Below, piece after piece: positions 44,301-53,318 of a DNA stretch of 64,000 nucleotides. The notes beneath the pieces were generated by a model, which did not search any database, had not been told where the DNA came from, and worked only from the letters and a program-made list of their open reading frames with translations. Origin of the DNA: Shewanella sp. UCD-KL21 (GTDB taxonomy: Bacteria > Pseudomonadota > Gammaproteobacteria > Enterobacterales > Shewanellaceae). Positions within the stretch are counted from its first letter, which is position 1; every line of letters begins with the position of its first letter. Where the stretch lies: NCBI RefSeq assembly GCF_001957135.1, contig NZ_MPHK01000008.1, positions 1 to 64,000 on the forward strand, in the 5' to 3' direction. A program made the translations under genes and the position numbers.

Positions 44301-44945
44301 ATGAATAAAAAAATAGCCCTTAGCCTAGTTGCTGCCAGTTTATTATCTGCAGGTGTTTCTTCAACTGCGGTTGCTCATCAAGCTGGTGATTTTATCTTTC
44401 GTGTTGGTGCGGTAGCGGTTGTGCCAAATGAGTCTAGTCCAGTTGTTGCAGATGTTGCAGAGTTTACAGTCGATGATAATACACAAGTCGGCTTAAATTT
44501 CGGTTACATGCTAACTGATAATTGGGGTTTAGAATTATTGGCTGCGACACCTTTTAGTCATGATGTTTCTCTAGGTGAGTTAGGTAAAATTGCTGAAACT
44601 AAGCATTTACCACCAACCTTAGTGGCGCAGTATTACTTTGGTAATAGCCAATCTAAATTACGTCCTTACATTGGTGTTGGTGTTAACTTTACTAACTTTT
44701 TTGATAATGAATTTACCAATGACTTAGACGGTGCATTAACTGATTTAAGCATGAGTAACTCATGGGGCTTAGCGGCTCAAGTGGGGCTTGATTATCAGTT
44801 TAATGATAACTGGTTAGTGAATGCATCGGTTTGGTACGCAGATATCTCAACGGATGTTAAATTCAATTTAGGTGAAAATGCTGTTTCAGTTGAAACAGAT
44901 ATTGACCCATGGGTATACATGGTCAGCATTGGTTACACCTTCTAA
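44301..44945 (+). CDS. ompW: OmpW-family outer-membrane protein
   Basis: A 214-residue eight-stranded barrel protein. Signal peptide MNKKIALSLVAASLLSAGVSSTAVAH, mature protein starting near HQAGDFIFRVGAVAVVPNESS, and family blocks NWGLELLAATPFSHD, LPPTLVAQYYFG, KLRPYIGVGVNFTNFF and the final DIDPWVYMVSIGYTF with terminal Phe. OmpW forms a narrow hydrophobic channel for small molecules. A perfect FNR box lies upstream and a bidirectional terminator downstream. Transcribed alone. Confidence 0.93.
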   Translation: MNKKIALSLVAASLLSAGVSSTAVAHQAGDFIFRVGAVAVVPNESSPVVADVAEFTVDDNTQVGLNFGYMLTDNWGLELLAATPFSHDVSLGELGKIAETKHLPPTLVAQYYFGNSQSKLRPYIGVGVNFTNFFDNEFTNDLDGALTDLSMSNSWGLAAQVGLDYQFNDNWLVNASVWYADISTDVKFNLGENAVSVETDIDPWVYMVSIGYTF

Positions 44946-44966
44946 TATTTGAATAAAATTTAGAGC

Positions 44967-44997
44967 AAAAAAACAGGAGCTCTGCTCCTGTTTTTTT
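44967..44997. terminator. bidirectional terminator between ompW and the SDR gene
   Basis: CAGGAGC-tct-GCTCCTG flanked by seven A on the left and seven T on the right, serving both convergent genes. Confidence 0.92.
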
Positions 44998-45030
44998 ATG
45001 GGTAACGTTAAATAACTTGAAAATGACAGA

Positions 45031-45771
45031 CTATTTTTTCTTTTTAGTCTTCCAATGGCGAGTGTTATAAATAAACTCAGGTAAAAGTAAGGTTAACCAA
45101 GCCACTAAGCGCCAGCGTTTAGTGACATAGACTTTACGTTTACCTTTTTGCATCGCGCAGACAATTTGTTTAGCTACTTTTGGCAATGGCGGTAACCACA
45201 GCTTACTTTTCTGCATTGCCGCTTTATCCAATAGGCCTAATTGGATATCGGTAATGGTGATTGGTAACTTTAAACGTTGTGCATGCATGCTTAAGCCTTC
45301 AAGATAATTTTCGGCAAAGGCTTTTGATGCATGATAGGCCACACTCGGGCCGCCACGTAAACCGGCAATAGAGTTGATTGCGGCAATTTGACCATAGCCT
45401 TGCTCGCGCATTAATCGGAAGGTGGTATTACAAATTGCGGCAAAACCACGCACATTGACGTCAATGATATCTTGTTCGATTTCCCAAGGCAGTGCTTCAC
45501 TGTAGCCATTCAGTCCAGTGTTCACTAACACTAAATGCGCGCCTTCAAGGCTTAACCATACTTTTTCAAGCTGGCTGATAATGGCTGTTGGATTTTCAAT
45601 ATCTAACGGTAGCACATCAACTTTTGTTGGTAAGCTTGCGGCAAACTCGGCCATGGCATCGGGATCTTGTACAAATAGCACTAGAGAAACTTTCTGTTCG
45701 GCTAATTGGCGTGCGATTTCTTTACTAAGGTGTGAGCTAGCGCCCACTATTATTGCGTTTGCTGTAGTCAT
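45031..45771 (-). CDS. SDR-family short-chain dehydrogenase, membrane-anchored
   Basis: A 246-residue classical SDR with NAD(P) motif AIIVGASSHLSKEIA (the usual GIG is HLS), active-site AAINSIAGLRGGPSVAYHASKAF with Tyr-x-x-x-Lys, and a short hydrophobic C-terminal segment (WRLVAWLTLLLPEFIYN) followed by a KKKK tail, so probably membrane-associated. Substrate unknown. Divergent from the ybaY-metA pair. Confidence 0.85.
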   Translation of the reverse strand: MTTANAIIVGASSHLSKEIARQLAEQKVSLVLFVQDPDAMAEFAASLPTKVDVLPLDIENPTAIISQLEKVWLSLEGAHLVLVNTGLNGYSEALPWEIEQDIIDVNVRGFAAICNTTFRLMREQGYGQIAAINSIAGLRGGPSVAYHASKAFAENYLEGLSMHAQRLKLPITITDIQLGLLDKAAMQKSKLWLPPLPKVAKQIVCAMQKGKRKVYVTKRWRLVAWLTLLLPEFIYNTRHWKTKKKK

Positions 45772-45849
45772 GTGCTTTTAGACGACGAAGTGATGGCCTA
45801 TGATAAAAACAACTGCGGGGGATAACAAGCAAGAATATTATTCAACATG

Positions 45850-45873
45850 AGACGTATAGACTTCTAGAAGTCT
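45850..45873. promoter_or_regulatory. MetJ operator: three adjacent met boxes
   Basis: Three contiguous 8-mers AGACGTAT, AGACTTCT and AGAAGTCT each resemble the met box AGACGTCT (two mismatches, one and one). The set ends 24 bp before the lipoprotein gene that precedes metA, so SAM-MetJ repression of the pair is likely. Confidence 0.85.
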
Positions 45874-45897
45874 TAATGTATTATAAGGACAGAATAT

Positions 45898-46311
45898 ATG
45901 AACATCACTATCAAAGCATTTATCAGCAAAGCATGTATTTCATTAATGCTGTTAGGCGGGTTAATGGGCTGCGCTTCAGTAGATCAATTAGTGACCATCA
46001 GCGGTGACGTGAGTTATCGCGAGCGCATAGCATTACCAGATAACGCCAGGCTCACAGTGCAAGTGAAGGATGTGTCATTACAAGATACCAAAGCGATTGT
46101 TGTCGCTGAAAAAGTGTACCAACAAGTGAACACGCCGCAGTCTTTTGAGTTTCAAATAGCAGGGGATCAGTTTATTGCTGGTCATCGCTACTCAATTGGG
46201 GCGCGAATAGAAGTAAATGGCAAGCTGTGGTTTATCAATACGCAAGCGTATAGCATTGATGTCAATGAGACACAGCCCATAAATGTGATTGTTAATAAAG
46301 TCGGTGGCTAG
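45898..46311 (+). CDS. YbaY-family lipoprotein
   Basis: A 137-residue lipoprotein: signal peptide with lipobox LMGC (Cys25), then VTISGDVSYRERIALPDNARLTVQVKDVSLQD and PQSFEFQIAGDQFIAGHRYSIGARIEVNGKLWF, the YbaY/PF09619 type-III secretion-pilotin-like beta domain. Function unknown. It is the first gene after the MetJ boxes and is followed by metA after 49 bp, so it is probably the leader gene of a methionine-regulated operon. Confidence 0.85.
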   Translation: MNITIKAFISKACISLMLLGGLMGCASVDQLVTISGDVSYRERIALPDNARLTVQVKDVSLQDTKAIVVAEKVYQQVNTPQSFEFQIAGDQFIAGHRYSIGARIEVNGKLWFINTQAYSIDVNETQPINVIVNKVGG

Positions 46312-46360
46312 TCGTTTCATGGCTATGCACTGGGTTATTTTGTATTAAAAAGGTGCTCCT

Positions 46361-47305
46361 ATGCCGGTTAGAATTCCAGATGATTTACCTGCAGCTGAAA
46401 TCTTAGAGTCTGAAAATATCTTTGTAATGTCAGAAACTCGCGCTGCAAATCAAGATATTCGACCTATGCGGGTATTAATATTAAATTTAATGCCCAATAA
46501 AATTGAAACTGAAACCCAGCTATTGCGCTTATTAGGTAATACTCCGCTGCAAGTGGATGTTGACCTATTGCGTATTCATGACAAAGCATCTAAGCATACT
46601 TCTGTGGATCATATGAATGCTTTTTATCGGGATTTTGAAGCGGTTAAAACGAACAATTATGATGGATTAATTATTACCGGTGCGCCACTTGGACAGCTTG
46701 ATTTTGAAGATGTGGTGTATTGGGAGCACATTAAAGAAATTATTGATTGGTCTCAGCGCCATGTCACCTCAGTGTTATTTTTGTGCTGGGCAGGTCACGC
46801 GGGGTTATTTCATCTTTATGATTTACACCGAAAACTATTAGCCAAAAAACGCTCTGGGGTGTTCAAACATAGCCGCTCATTAACGCCGCATCCGCTACTT
46901 AGGGGCTTTGATGACGAATTTTATGCGCCCCATTCACGCTTTGCTGAAATGGATGTTGAGTTAATTAAGCAGCACCCTGACTTAGAAGTGTTAGCAGAAT
47001 CTGCCGAGGCAGGGGCCTATATTGTCCTTAGCCGTAATAACAGAAACTTATTTGTGATGGGTCATCCTGAATATCAAAAATCGACCCTTAATGACGAGTA
47101 TCAGCGGGATTTAGCGCAAAACTTAAACCCTGATGTGCCGCAAAACTATTATCGAAATGATGATCCAAGCCAAGAGGCCATTGCTCGCTGGCACAGTCAT
47201 GGCAGCTTATTAGTCAGTAATTGGCTTAACTACTATGTTTACCAGCTTACGCCTTATGATTTATCCGATATGAGCGCACGAACGCCGTGGGAACTGAAAA
47301 GTTAA
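46361..47305 (+). CDS. metA: homoserine O-succinyltransferase MetA
   Basis: A 314-residue enzyme for the first committed step of methionine synthesis. Catalytic Cys142 in [13 protein letters not shown] and the His/Glu pair in FVMGHPEYQ match the E. coli triad positions. The start [11 protein letters not shown] is family-standard. Whether it uses succinyl- or acetyl-CoA cannot be read safely from sequence alone. Transcribed after the ybaY-type gene, under the MetJ boxes at 45850. Confidence 0.93.
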   Translation: MPVRIPDDLPAAEILESENIFVMSETRAANQDIRPMRVLILNLMPNKIETETQLLRLLGNTPLQVDVDLLRIHDKASKHTSVDHMNAFYRDFEAVKTNNYDGLIITGAPLGQLDFEDVVYWEHIKEIIDWSQRHVTSVLFLCWAGHAGLFHLYDLHRKLLAKKRSGVFKHSRSLTPHPLLRGFDDEFYAPHSRFAEMDVELIKQHPDLEVLAESAEAGAYIVLSRNNRNLFVMGHPEYQKSTLNDEYQRDLAQNLNPDVPQNYYRNDDPSQEAIARWHSHGSLLVSNWLNYYVYQLTPYDLSDMSARTPWELKS

Positions 47306-47382
47306 TCACAGATTGATTAAGGTGTTTTAAGCAAATATGGCGTAAATTCAGCCAAACATCATGCTACCAGTAATAATAAACA

Positions 47383-47414
47383 GGGCGATATCGTTTTCGA
47401 TATCGCCCTTTTTT
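47383..47414 (+). terminator. intrinsic terminator after metA
   Basis: Arms GGGCGATATCG and CGATATCGCCC with loop TTTT and six T after the stem. Confidence 0.92.
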
Positions 47415-47581
47415 ATGGCAAATTTCTTCATAAATAGCTTGATAATTTAACGCTAGCTATAACTTTTTTAGTGGAATTTATTACATTTTAGCTATTTAAA
47501 ATCATGACTTTACGCTTGATGTAAATCTTCACTGACACTCATAAACTATTCACAATTGATAATCACATTCAAACTACTTGC

Positions 47582-47597
47582 TTTACGTTAGCGTAAA
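47582..47597. promoter_or_regulatory. LiuR-like palindrome upstream of the ivd operon
   Basis: TTTACGTTAGCGTAAA is an inverted repeat TTTACG-N4-CGTAAA, close to the LiuR (MerR-family) operator described for branched-chain amino acid genes in Shewanella. It lies 94 bp upstream of the thiolase start. No liuR gene is in the window. Confidence 0.65.
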
Positions 47598-47690
47598 CGT
47601 CAGAGTGTAACTATTATTTTATAGTTGAGCTTGATCACATTTTTGTGGATTTTGTCGGCTTATTTACCAGCAGTTTAGACCGGAGAAGTT

Positions 47691-48893
47691 ATGAGTACAG
47701 ACCAATCACCCCAAGATATTGTTATTGTTGCTGCTAAACGTACCCCAATGGGTGGCTTTCAAGGCGCATTATCAGCCGTGGCATCGCCAACTTTAGCAGC
47801 CAGTGCAATTAAAGGCTTAGTGAATCAAACTCAAATCAATACAGATTTAATTGATGAAGTGCTAATGGGCTGTGTATTACCGGCAGGCTTAGGACAAGCA
47901 CCAGCAAGGCAAGCGACATTGGGTGCTGACTTGCCTTTAAGTGTTGGCGCAACAACTGTCAACAAGGTGTGTGGCTCAGGCATGAAAACTGTGATGCTGG
48001 CTCATGATGCAATTAAGTCTGGCAGCAGCGAAGTGGTTATTGCTGGTGGTATGGAAAGCATGAGCCAAGCGCCATACTTATTAGACAAAGCTCGCGGCGG
48101 CATGCGTATGGGCCATGGCAAAGTGTTAGATCATATGTTTCTTGATGGATTAGAAGATGCCTACACTGGCGGCGCTATGGGCACATTTGCACAAAAAACT
48201 GCAGATGATTTCGGTCTCACCCGCGAGCAGATGGATAACTTTGCCTTAAGCTCACTTGAAAAAGCCAACAAAGCCATTGATTCAGGTGCGTTTAAAGCGG
48301 AAATTGTGCCAGTTACCATTGCTAATCGCCGTGGTGATGTGACTATTGATACCGATGAGCAACCGGGCAATGCCCGCCCTGAAAAAATCCCGACATTGCG
48401 CCCTGCATTTACTAAAGACGGCACCATTACCGCTGCCAACTCAAGCTCGATTTCTGATGGCGCTGCGGCATTAATGCTAATGACCCGTGAAAAAGCAGCG
48501 TCACTTGGCTTAGAGGTTATGGCGACAATTAAAGGCCATAGCACTCACTCACAAGAGCCATCAATGTTTACCACAGCGCCAGTGGGCGCGATGAACAAAT
48601 TATTCGATAAGGTTAACTGGGCAAAAGCAGATGTTGATTTATTTGAAATCAATGAAGCCTTTGCCATGGTGACCATGTTAGCCATCCAAGAGCTGCAACT
48701 TGATGCCAATAAAGTGAACATTTATGGCGGTGCGTGTGCATTAGGTCATCCAATCGGTTGTTCTGGCGCCCGTGTATTAGTGACCCTTATCCATGCGCTA
48801 CAAGCCAAAGGTTTGGCTAAAGGCACAGCAAAAGGTGTGGCGTCATTATGTATTGGCGGCGGCGAAGCGACTGCAATGGCGATTGAAGTTTAA
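47691..48893 (+). CDS. acetyl-CoA C-acyltransferase (thiolase, IvdA-type)
   Basis: A 400-residue thiolase. Nucleophile Cys94 in NKVCGSGMK, the His in NEAFAMVTML context, and the C-terminal GHPIGCSGARV with the second catalytic Cys. Heading the valine/isoleucine operon, it probably cleaves 2-methylacetoacetyl-CoA to acetyl- and propionyl-CoA. The name ivdA is used for the corresponding Shewanella gene. Preceded by GGAGAAG. Confidence 0.92.
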   Translation: MSTDQSPQDIVIVAAKRTPMGGFQGALSAVASPTLAASAIKGLVNQTQINTDLIDEVLMGCVLPAGLGQAPARQATLGADLPLSVGATTVNKVCGSGMKTVMLAHDAIKSGSSEVVIAGGMESMSQAPYLLDKARGGMRMGHGKVLDHMFLDGLEDAYTGGAMGTFAQKTADDFGLTREQMDNFALSSLEKANKAIDSGAFKAEIVPVTIANRRGDVTIDTDEQPGNARPEKIPTLRPAFTKDGTITAANSSSISDGAAALMLMTREKAASLGLEVMATIKGHSTHSQEPSMFTTAPVGAMNKLFDKVNWAKADVDLFEINEAFAMVTMLAIQELQLDANKVNIYGGACALGHPIGCSGARVLVTLIHALQAKGLAKGTAKGVASLCIGGGEATAMAIEV

Positions 48894-48966
48894 TCTCGCG
48901 GTAATTGATTAAGATTTAACAAGACTCGTTGTTAATTACGTCACTTTATTCGATGGATTAACAACA

Positions 48967-49043
48967 AATAAGCACCAGTAAAGGCTATGGCAAATAATCA
49001 CCTTAGAGTGAAGCCAATAATAACAGCTTGGCTGGTGCTTATT
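48967..49043. repeat. 12-bp inverted repeat enclosing 53 bp, between thiolase and mmsA genes
   Basis: AATAAGCACCAG (48967-48978) pairs perfectly with CTGGTGCTTATT (49032-49043). The 206-bp gap is long for an operon, and the pairing could form an mRNA processing or attenuation structure. Adjacent sequences also show a GGCT/AGCC pairing inside the loop. Confidence 0.55.
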
Positions 49044-49099
49044 ATTACTCAAGAGCTTTGGGGCTCAACAATAATCTGTAACAGGATTTAGGAAGCAAG

Positions 49100-50593
49100 A
49101 TGACCATACAAGTTAAACATTATATTGCTGGTGAGTTTAGCGAAGGTACAGGTACACAAAATATCGACGTCACTAACCCTGCTAATAACAGTGTTATTGC
49201 GAATATTAATGCCGCTACAGTTGCTGAAGTTAATCAAGCCATCGACAGTGCAAAACAAGCATTCACCACTTGGAAAGAAGTACCAGTGTCAGAACGTGCT
49301 CGCGTAATGCTCCGTTATCAGCACCTTTTGAAAGAACATCACGATGAAATCGCCACCATTCTTGCTCAAGAAACCGGTAAAACCTTTGAAGATGCAAAAG
49401 GTGATGTTTGGCGTGGTATTGAAGTGGCAGAGCATGCTTGTAATATCGCTTCAATGTTAATGGGCGAAACGGTTGAGAATGTGGCGCGTAATATTGATAC
49501 CTACAGCTACACCCAGCCATTAGGTGTATGTGCGGGTATTACCCCGTTTAACTTCCCGGCGATGATCCCGTTATGGATGTTCCCGTTAGCGATTGCTTGC
49601 GGTAATACCTTTATTTTAAAGCCTTCAGAGCAAGATCCTATGACGCCGCAGCGTCTAGTTGAATTGTTTGTTGAAGCGGGCGCTCCCAAAGGCGTGCTGC
49701 AGCTTATTCATGGTGATAAAACCGCAGTGGATATTTTATTGGCAGATCCTGCCATTAAAGCGATTTCATTTGTGGGCTCAGTCGCTGTTGGGCAATACAT
49801 TTACAAAACCGGCACTGATAACTTAAAGCGTGTACAAGCTTTTGCTGGCGCTAAAAACCACTGCGTGATCATGCCTGATGCTAACAAGCAACAAGTGATC
49901 AATAACATGGTGGGTGCATCAGTAGGCGCAGCAGGACAACGTTGTATGGCGATTTCGGTTGCAGTGTTTGTTGGCGCGGCGAAAGAGTGGATCCCTGAGC
50001 TTAAAGAAGCACTAGCAAAAGTGCGCCCAGGTTTATGGAATGATGACAATGCCGCCTATGGCCCAGTTATTAGCCCCGCTGCTAAAGAGCGAGTGCTTAA
50101 GCTTATTGCCCAAGGTAAAGCTGAAGGCGCTGACTGTTTACTCGATGGTAGTGACTTTACGGTTGAAGGCTATGAGTCAGGCAACTGGATTGGTCCAACC
50201 ATGTTCGACAAAGTCACCACCGATATGAGCATTTATAAAGAAGAGATCTTCGGCCCTGTTTTGTGCTGCATGGAAGCTGACAACCTTGACGACGCCATTG
50301 AGTTAGTCAATAACAGTCCTTATGGCAACGGCACGTCAATCTTTACCGCATCAGGCGGCGCAGCGCGTAAGTATCAACACCACATCGAAGTGGGCCAAGT
50401 GGGCATTAACGTGCCGATCCCTGTGCCATTACCGTTTTTCTCGTTTACCGGTTGGAAAGGCAGTTTTTATGGTGATCAACACGCTTATGGTAAACAAGCG
50501 GTGCGTTTTTACACTGAAACGAAAACCATCACTTCACGATGGTTTGATGACGAAGTGGTAAGTGGCCCGAATATGAGCATCAACCTCAAATAA
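49100..50593 (+). CDS. mmsA: CoA-acylating methylmalonate-semialdehyde dehydrogenase MmsA
   Basis: A 497-residue aldehyde dehydrogenase superfamily member. Catalytic Cys282 lies in [11 protein letters not shown], the NAD-binding [25 protein letters not shown] and the late [23 protein letters not shown] are specific to MMSDH. Oxidises methylmalonate semialdehyde to propionyl-CoA in valine breakdown. The Shewanella operon name is ivdB. Preceded by AGGAAGC. Confidence 0.95.
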   Translation: MTIQVKHYIAGEFSEGTGTQNIDVTNPANNSVIANINAATVAEVNQAIDSAKQAFTTWKEVPVSERARVMLRYQHLLKEHHDEIATILAQETGKTFEDAKGDVWRGIEVAEHACNIASMLMGETVENVARNIDTYSYTQPLGVCAGITPFNFPAMIPLWMFPLAIACGNTFILKPSEQDPMTPQRLVELFVEAGAPKGVLQLIHGDKTAVDILLADPAIKAISFVGSVAVGQYIYKTGTDNLKRVQAFAGAKNHCVIMPDANKQQVINNMVGASVGAAGQRCMAISVAVFVGAAKEWIPELKEALAKVRPGLWNDDNAAYGPVISPAAKERVLKLIAQGKAEGADCLLDGSDFTVEGYESGNWIGPTMFDKVTTDMSIYKEEIFGPVLCCMEADNLDDAIELVNNSPYGNGTSIFTASGGAARKYQHHIEVGQVGINVPIPVPLPFFSFTGWKGSFYGDQHAYGKQAVRFYTETKTITSRWFDDEVVSGPNMSINLK

Positions 50594-50847
50594 ATCTACT
50601 GGTCTTCTGATGGGAGAAGGCCAGTTAATTATTTAGACAAACAACAAGACTCACTTAATGATCACTGTGCGTGTAACCAGGTAGCGTGGAACCAAATAGC
50701 GTTTAACTAAGGTGCGGTTAGCTATAAGCGTTTAGTAAAAATCAGCTTGCAAAAGTCACTCAGCTTTTGCAAACACGCTTACATAAACGCGCAGGATTAT
50801 TTAGCCATAAAATGACCTTAAGAGTCATAGTAAAAAGGATTAACACC

Positions 50848-52005
50848 ATGGACTTTAATTTAACTGAAGACCAACGCCAATTCGCAGAATTAGCCCGTCA
50901 ATTTGCCGCAGATGAGCTGGCACCCTTTGCCGCAAAATGGGATGAAGAGCATCACTTTCCAAAAGATGTTATTCACAAGGCTGGCGAGCTGGGTTTTTGC
51001 TCTTTGTATTCGCCTGAGTCAGAAGGTGGCATGGGGCTAAGCCGATTAGATTCGTCGATTATTTTTGAAGAGTTATCACAAGGCTGCACTGCCACTACCG
51101 CCATGTTAACTATTCATAATATGGCCACATGGATGGTCACCACTTGGGGCAGTGAAACATTGCGCCAGCAGTGGTCTGAAGGTCTAACCACAGGTCGATT
51201 ATTAGCATCATATTGCTTAACTGAACCGGGTGCTGGCAGCGACGCGGCATCACTTGCGACTAAAGCGGTACGTGATGGTGATGATTACATCATTAATGGC
51301 TCAAAAATGTTTATTTCTGGTGCGGGTGAAACTGAGCTATTAGTGGTGATGTGCCGTACCGGCGAAGCGGGCGCAAAAGGTATTTCAGCCATTGCTATTC
51401 CAGCTGATACTGCCGGTGTAAGCTACGGAAAAGCGGAAGATAAAATGGGCTGGAATGCCCAGCCAACTCGTTCAATAACCTTTGAAAATGTCCGCGTACC
51501 CGTGGCTAATTTGCTCGGTGAAGAAGGCCAAGGTTTCACTTTTGCCATGAAGGGTCTTGATGGCGGTCGTATTAATATCGCCACTTGTTCTATCGGTACC
51601 GCGCAAGCCGCGCTAACCCGCGCCACAGAATACTTGAATGAGCGTAAGCAATTTGGTAAGCCCATTGCGGCTTTTCAAGGTTTACAGTTTAAGCTAGCCG
51701 ATATGGCGACTGAGTTAGTCGCTGCAAGGCAGTTAGTGCGCTTGGCTGCTTTCAAATTAGATTCAAAAGATCCTGAAGCCACTGCTTATTGCGCCATGGC
51801 AAAACGATTTGCCACCGATATTGGTTTTCAAGTATGTGATAACGCGCTGCAACTTCACGGCGGTTATGGCTATATTCGTGAATACCCATTAGAGCGTCAT
51901 TTTAGAGATGTACGGGTGCATCAAATTCTTGAAGGCACGAATGAAATTATGCGCTTAATCATTGCGCGTCGTTTGCTGGATGAAAATGCGCACGCTATTT
52001 TGTAA
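50848..52005 (+). CDS. acyl-CoA dehydrogenase (isobutyryl-CoA type, IvdC)
   Basis: A 385-residue flavoenzyme from ATG 50848 (AAAAGGAT upstream); a longer frame back to 50767 has no ribosome binding site. Family blocks: YCLTEPGAGSDAASL, FISGAGETELLVVM, GYGYIREYPLERHFRDVRVHQILEGTNEIMR. Expected substrate isobutyryl-CoA and/or 2-methylbutyryl-CoA from valine and isoleucine. The 254-bp gap after mmsA holds no gene. Confidence 0.92.
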   Translation: MDFNLTEDQRQFAELARQFAADELAPFAAKWDEEHHFPKDVIHKAGELGFCSLYSPESEGGMGLSRLDSSIIFEELSQGCTATTAMLTIHNMATWMVTTWGSETLRQQWSEGLTTGRLLASYCLTEPGAGSDAASLATKAVRDGDDYIINGSKMFISGAGETELLVVMCRTGEAGAKGISAIAIPADTAGVSYGKAEDKMGWNAQPTRSITFENVRVPVANLLGEEGQGFTFAMKGLDGGRINIATCSIGTAQAALTRATEYLNERKQFGKPIAAFQGLQFKLADMATELVAARQLVRLAAFKLDSKDPEATAYCAMAKRFATDIGFQVCDNALQLHGGYGYIREYPLERHFRDVRVHQILEGTNEIMRLIIARRLLDENAHAIL

Positions 52006-52145
52006 CTGTCATTAGGTGAGGTCTTCAAGCTGGCTAATTAAGTTAGCCGCTTGGGCATCCCCCTAGTCGCAATGATAGCTTGGATTACCTGTAATAAAGC
52101 CTTAATAAGCTTTAAAAACAATAAACTGAATTGGAATAATGGCGA

Positions 52146-53261
52146 ATGACTCAAGATGTAATATTTCAAACCTTAGGGACCCTGTCTGGTAAATCAATTG
52201 GGGTGGTCACCCTTAACATTGAAAAGGCCCTAAATGCCTTGAATTTGGACATGGTCAAGGCCATGACCAAGCAGCTGCTTGCTTGGCAGCAAAATGATGA
52301 TATTGCTTTTGTTGTGCTAGATGGCGCTGGGGATAAAGCCTTTTGCGCCGGTGGTGATGTCAGGGCGATTTACCATGCATCAGTTGCTAATCCTAATACC
52401 ATGACAGCAGAAGCGTGCGATTTTTTCACCCAAGAGTATCAATTGGATTATTTACTACATCAGTATGGTAAACCTGTGCTGGTGTGGGGCGATGGCATTG
52501 TTATGGGCGGCGGTTTAGGGCTTATGGCGGGTGGCAGTCACCGAGTGGTGACTGAGCGAAGCCGCATTGCCATGCCTGAAATTTCCATAGGTTTGTACCC
52601 TGATGTAGGCGGCAGTTATTTCTTAAATCGTATGCCGGGTAAATTAGGGCTATTTTTAGGCTTAACCGCTTATAACATGAACGCCGCCGATGCTTTGCAT
52701 GTTGGACTGGGTAATCACTTTTTAGCAAGTGATGATAAACAGCCGTTATTTGATGCCCTTGCAGATGTGAGTTGGAGTGATGATACTGAGTTAAATCATC
52801 AGCAGTTAACTTCGGTGTTAAACACCCTACAACACAATACCACCGCTGAAATAGCTCAAAGCCCACTTATGCAATTTCAAACTGAGATTGACCAATTAAT
52901 GGCGGGTGAAATTGAAGAGGTGCATTATCAACTTAGCAGTTTAGATACTGAATTAGATTGGCTTAAACGGGCGCAAAAAACGGCTTTAAAAGGCAGCCCA
53001 TTAAGTTGGTTTTTAATTTTTGCCCAAGCCAATTTAGGTACGAATAAAACATTAGCAGAGTGCTTTAAGTGGGAGCTAGGCATTAGCGTCAATTGCTGCT
53101 CCTATGGTGATTTCTGTGAAGGGGTAAGGGCGTTACTCATTGATAAAGATCGTAATCCACAATGGCGATTTAGTCATGCCAGTGAAGTGACCGCAGAAGC
53201 TGTGACTCAATTGCTGACATCACCTTGGCAAGCTGATGAGCATCCGTTAAAAGGCATTTAA
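52146..53261 (+). CDS. 3-hydroxyisobutyryl-CoA hydrolase (IvdE-type crotonase)
   Basis: A 371-residue crotonase-superfamily protein of the HIBYL-CoA hydrolase branch: FVVLDGAGDKAFCAGGDVRAIYH, GDGIVMGGGLGLMAGGSHRVVTERSRIAMPEISIGLYPDVGGSYFLNRM (oxyanion hole Gly and catalytic Glu), and the typical 110-residue C-terminal extension. Hydrolyses 3-hydroxyisobutyryl-CoA in valine degradation. No separate short enoyl-CoA hydratase gene sits between it and the acyl-CoA dehydrogenase; only 140 bp lie there. Confidence 0.9.
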   Translation: MTQDVIFQTLGTLSGKSIGVVTLNIEKALNALNLDMVKAMTKQLLAWQQNDDIAFVVLDGAGDKAFCAGGDVRAIYHASVANPNTMTAEACDFFTQEYQLDYLLHQYGKPVLVWGDGIVMGGGLGLMAGGSHRVVTERSRIAMPEISIGLYPDVGGSYFLNRMPGKLGLFLGLTAYNMNAADALHVGLGNHFLASDDKQPLFDALADVSWSDDTELNHQQLTSVLNTLQHNTTAEIAQSPLMQFQTEIDQLMAGEIEEVHYQLSSLDTELDWLKRAQKTALKGSPLSWFLIFAQANLGTNKTLAECFKWELGISVNCCSYGDFCEGVRALLIDKDRNPQWRFSHASEVTAEAVTQLLTSPWQADEHPLKGI

Positions 53262-53307
53262 CTAAAAGGCATCTAGCTAAATGGCATCTAGCAAACAGAC
53301 ATCTAAA
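53247..53307 (+). repeat. four imperfect 15-bp tandem units across the end of the hydrolase gene
   Basis: TTAAAAGGCATTTAAC, TAAAAGGCATCTAGC, TAAATGGCATCTAGC and AAACAGACATCTAAA in a row. The first unit contains the hydrolase stop codon; the last abuts the ribosome binding site of mmsB. Confidence 0.8.
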
Positions 53308-53318
53308 AGGAACTTATC

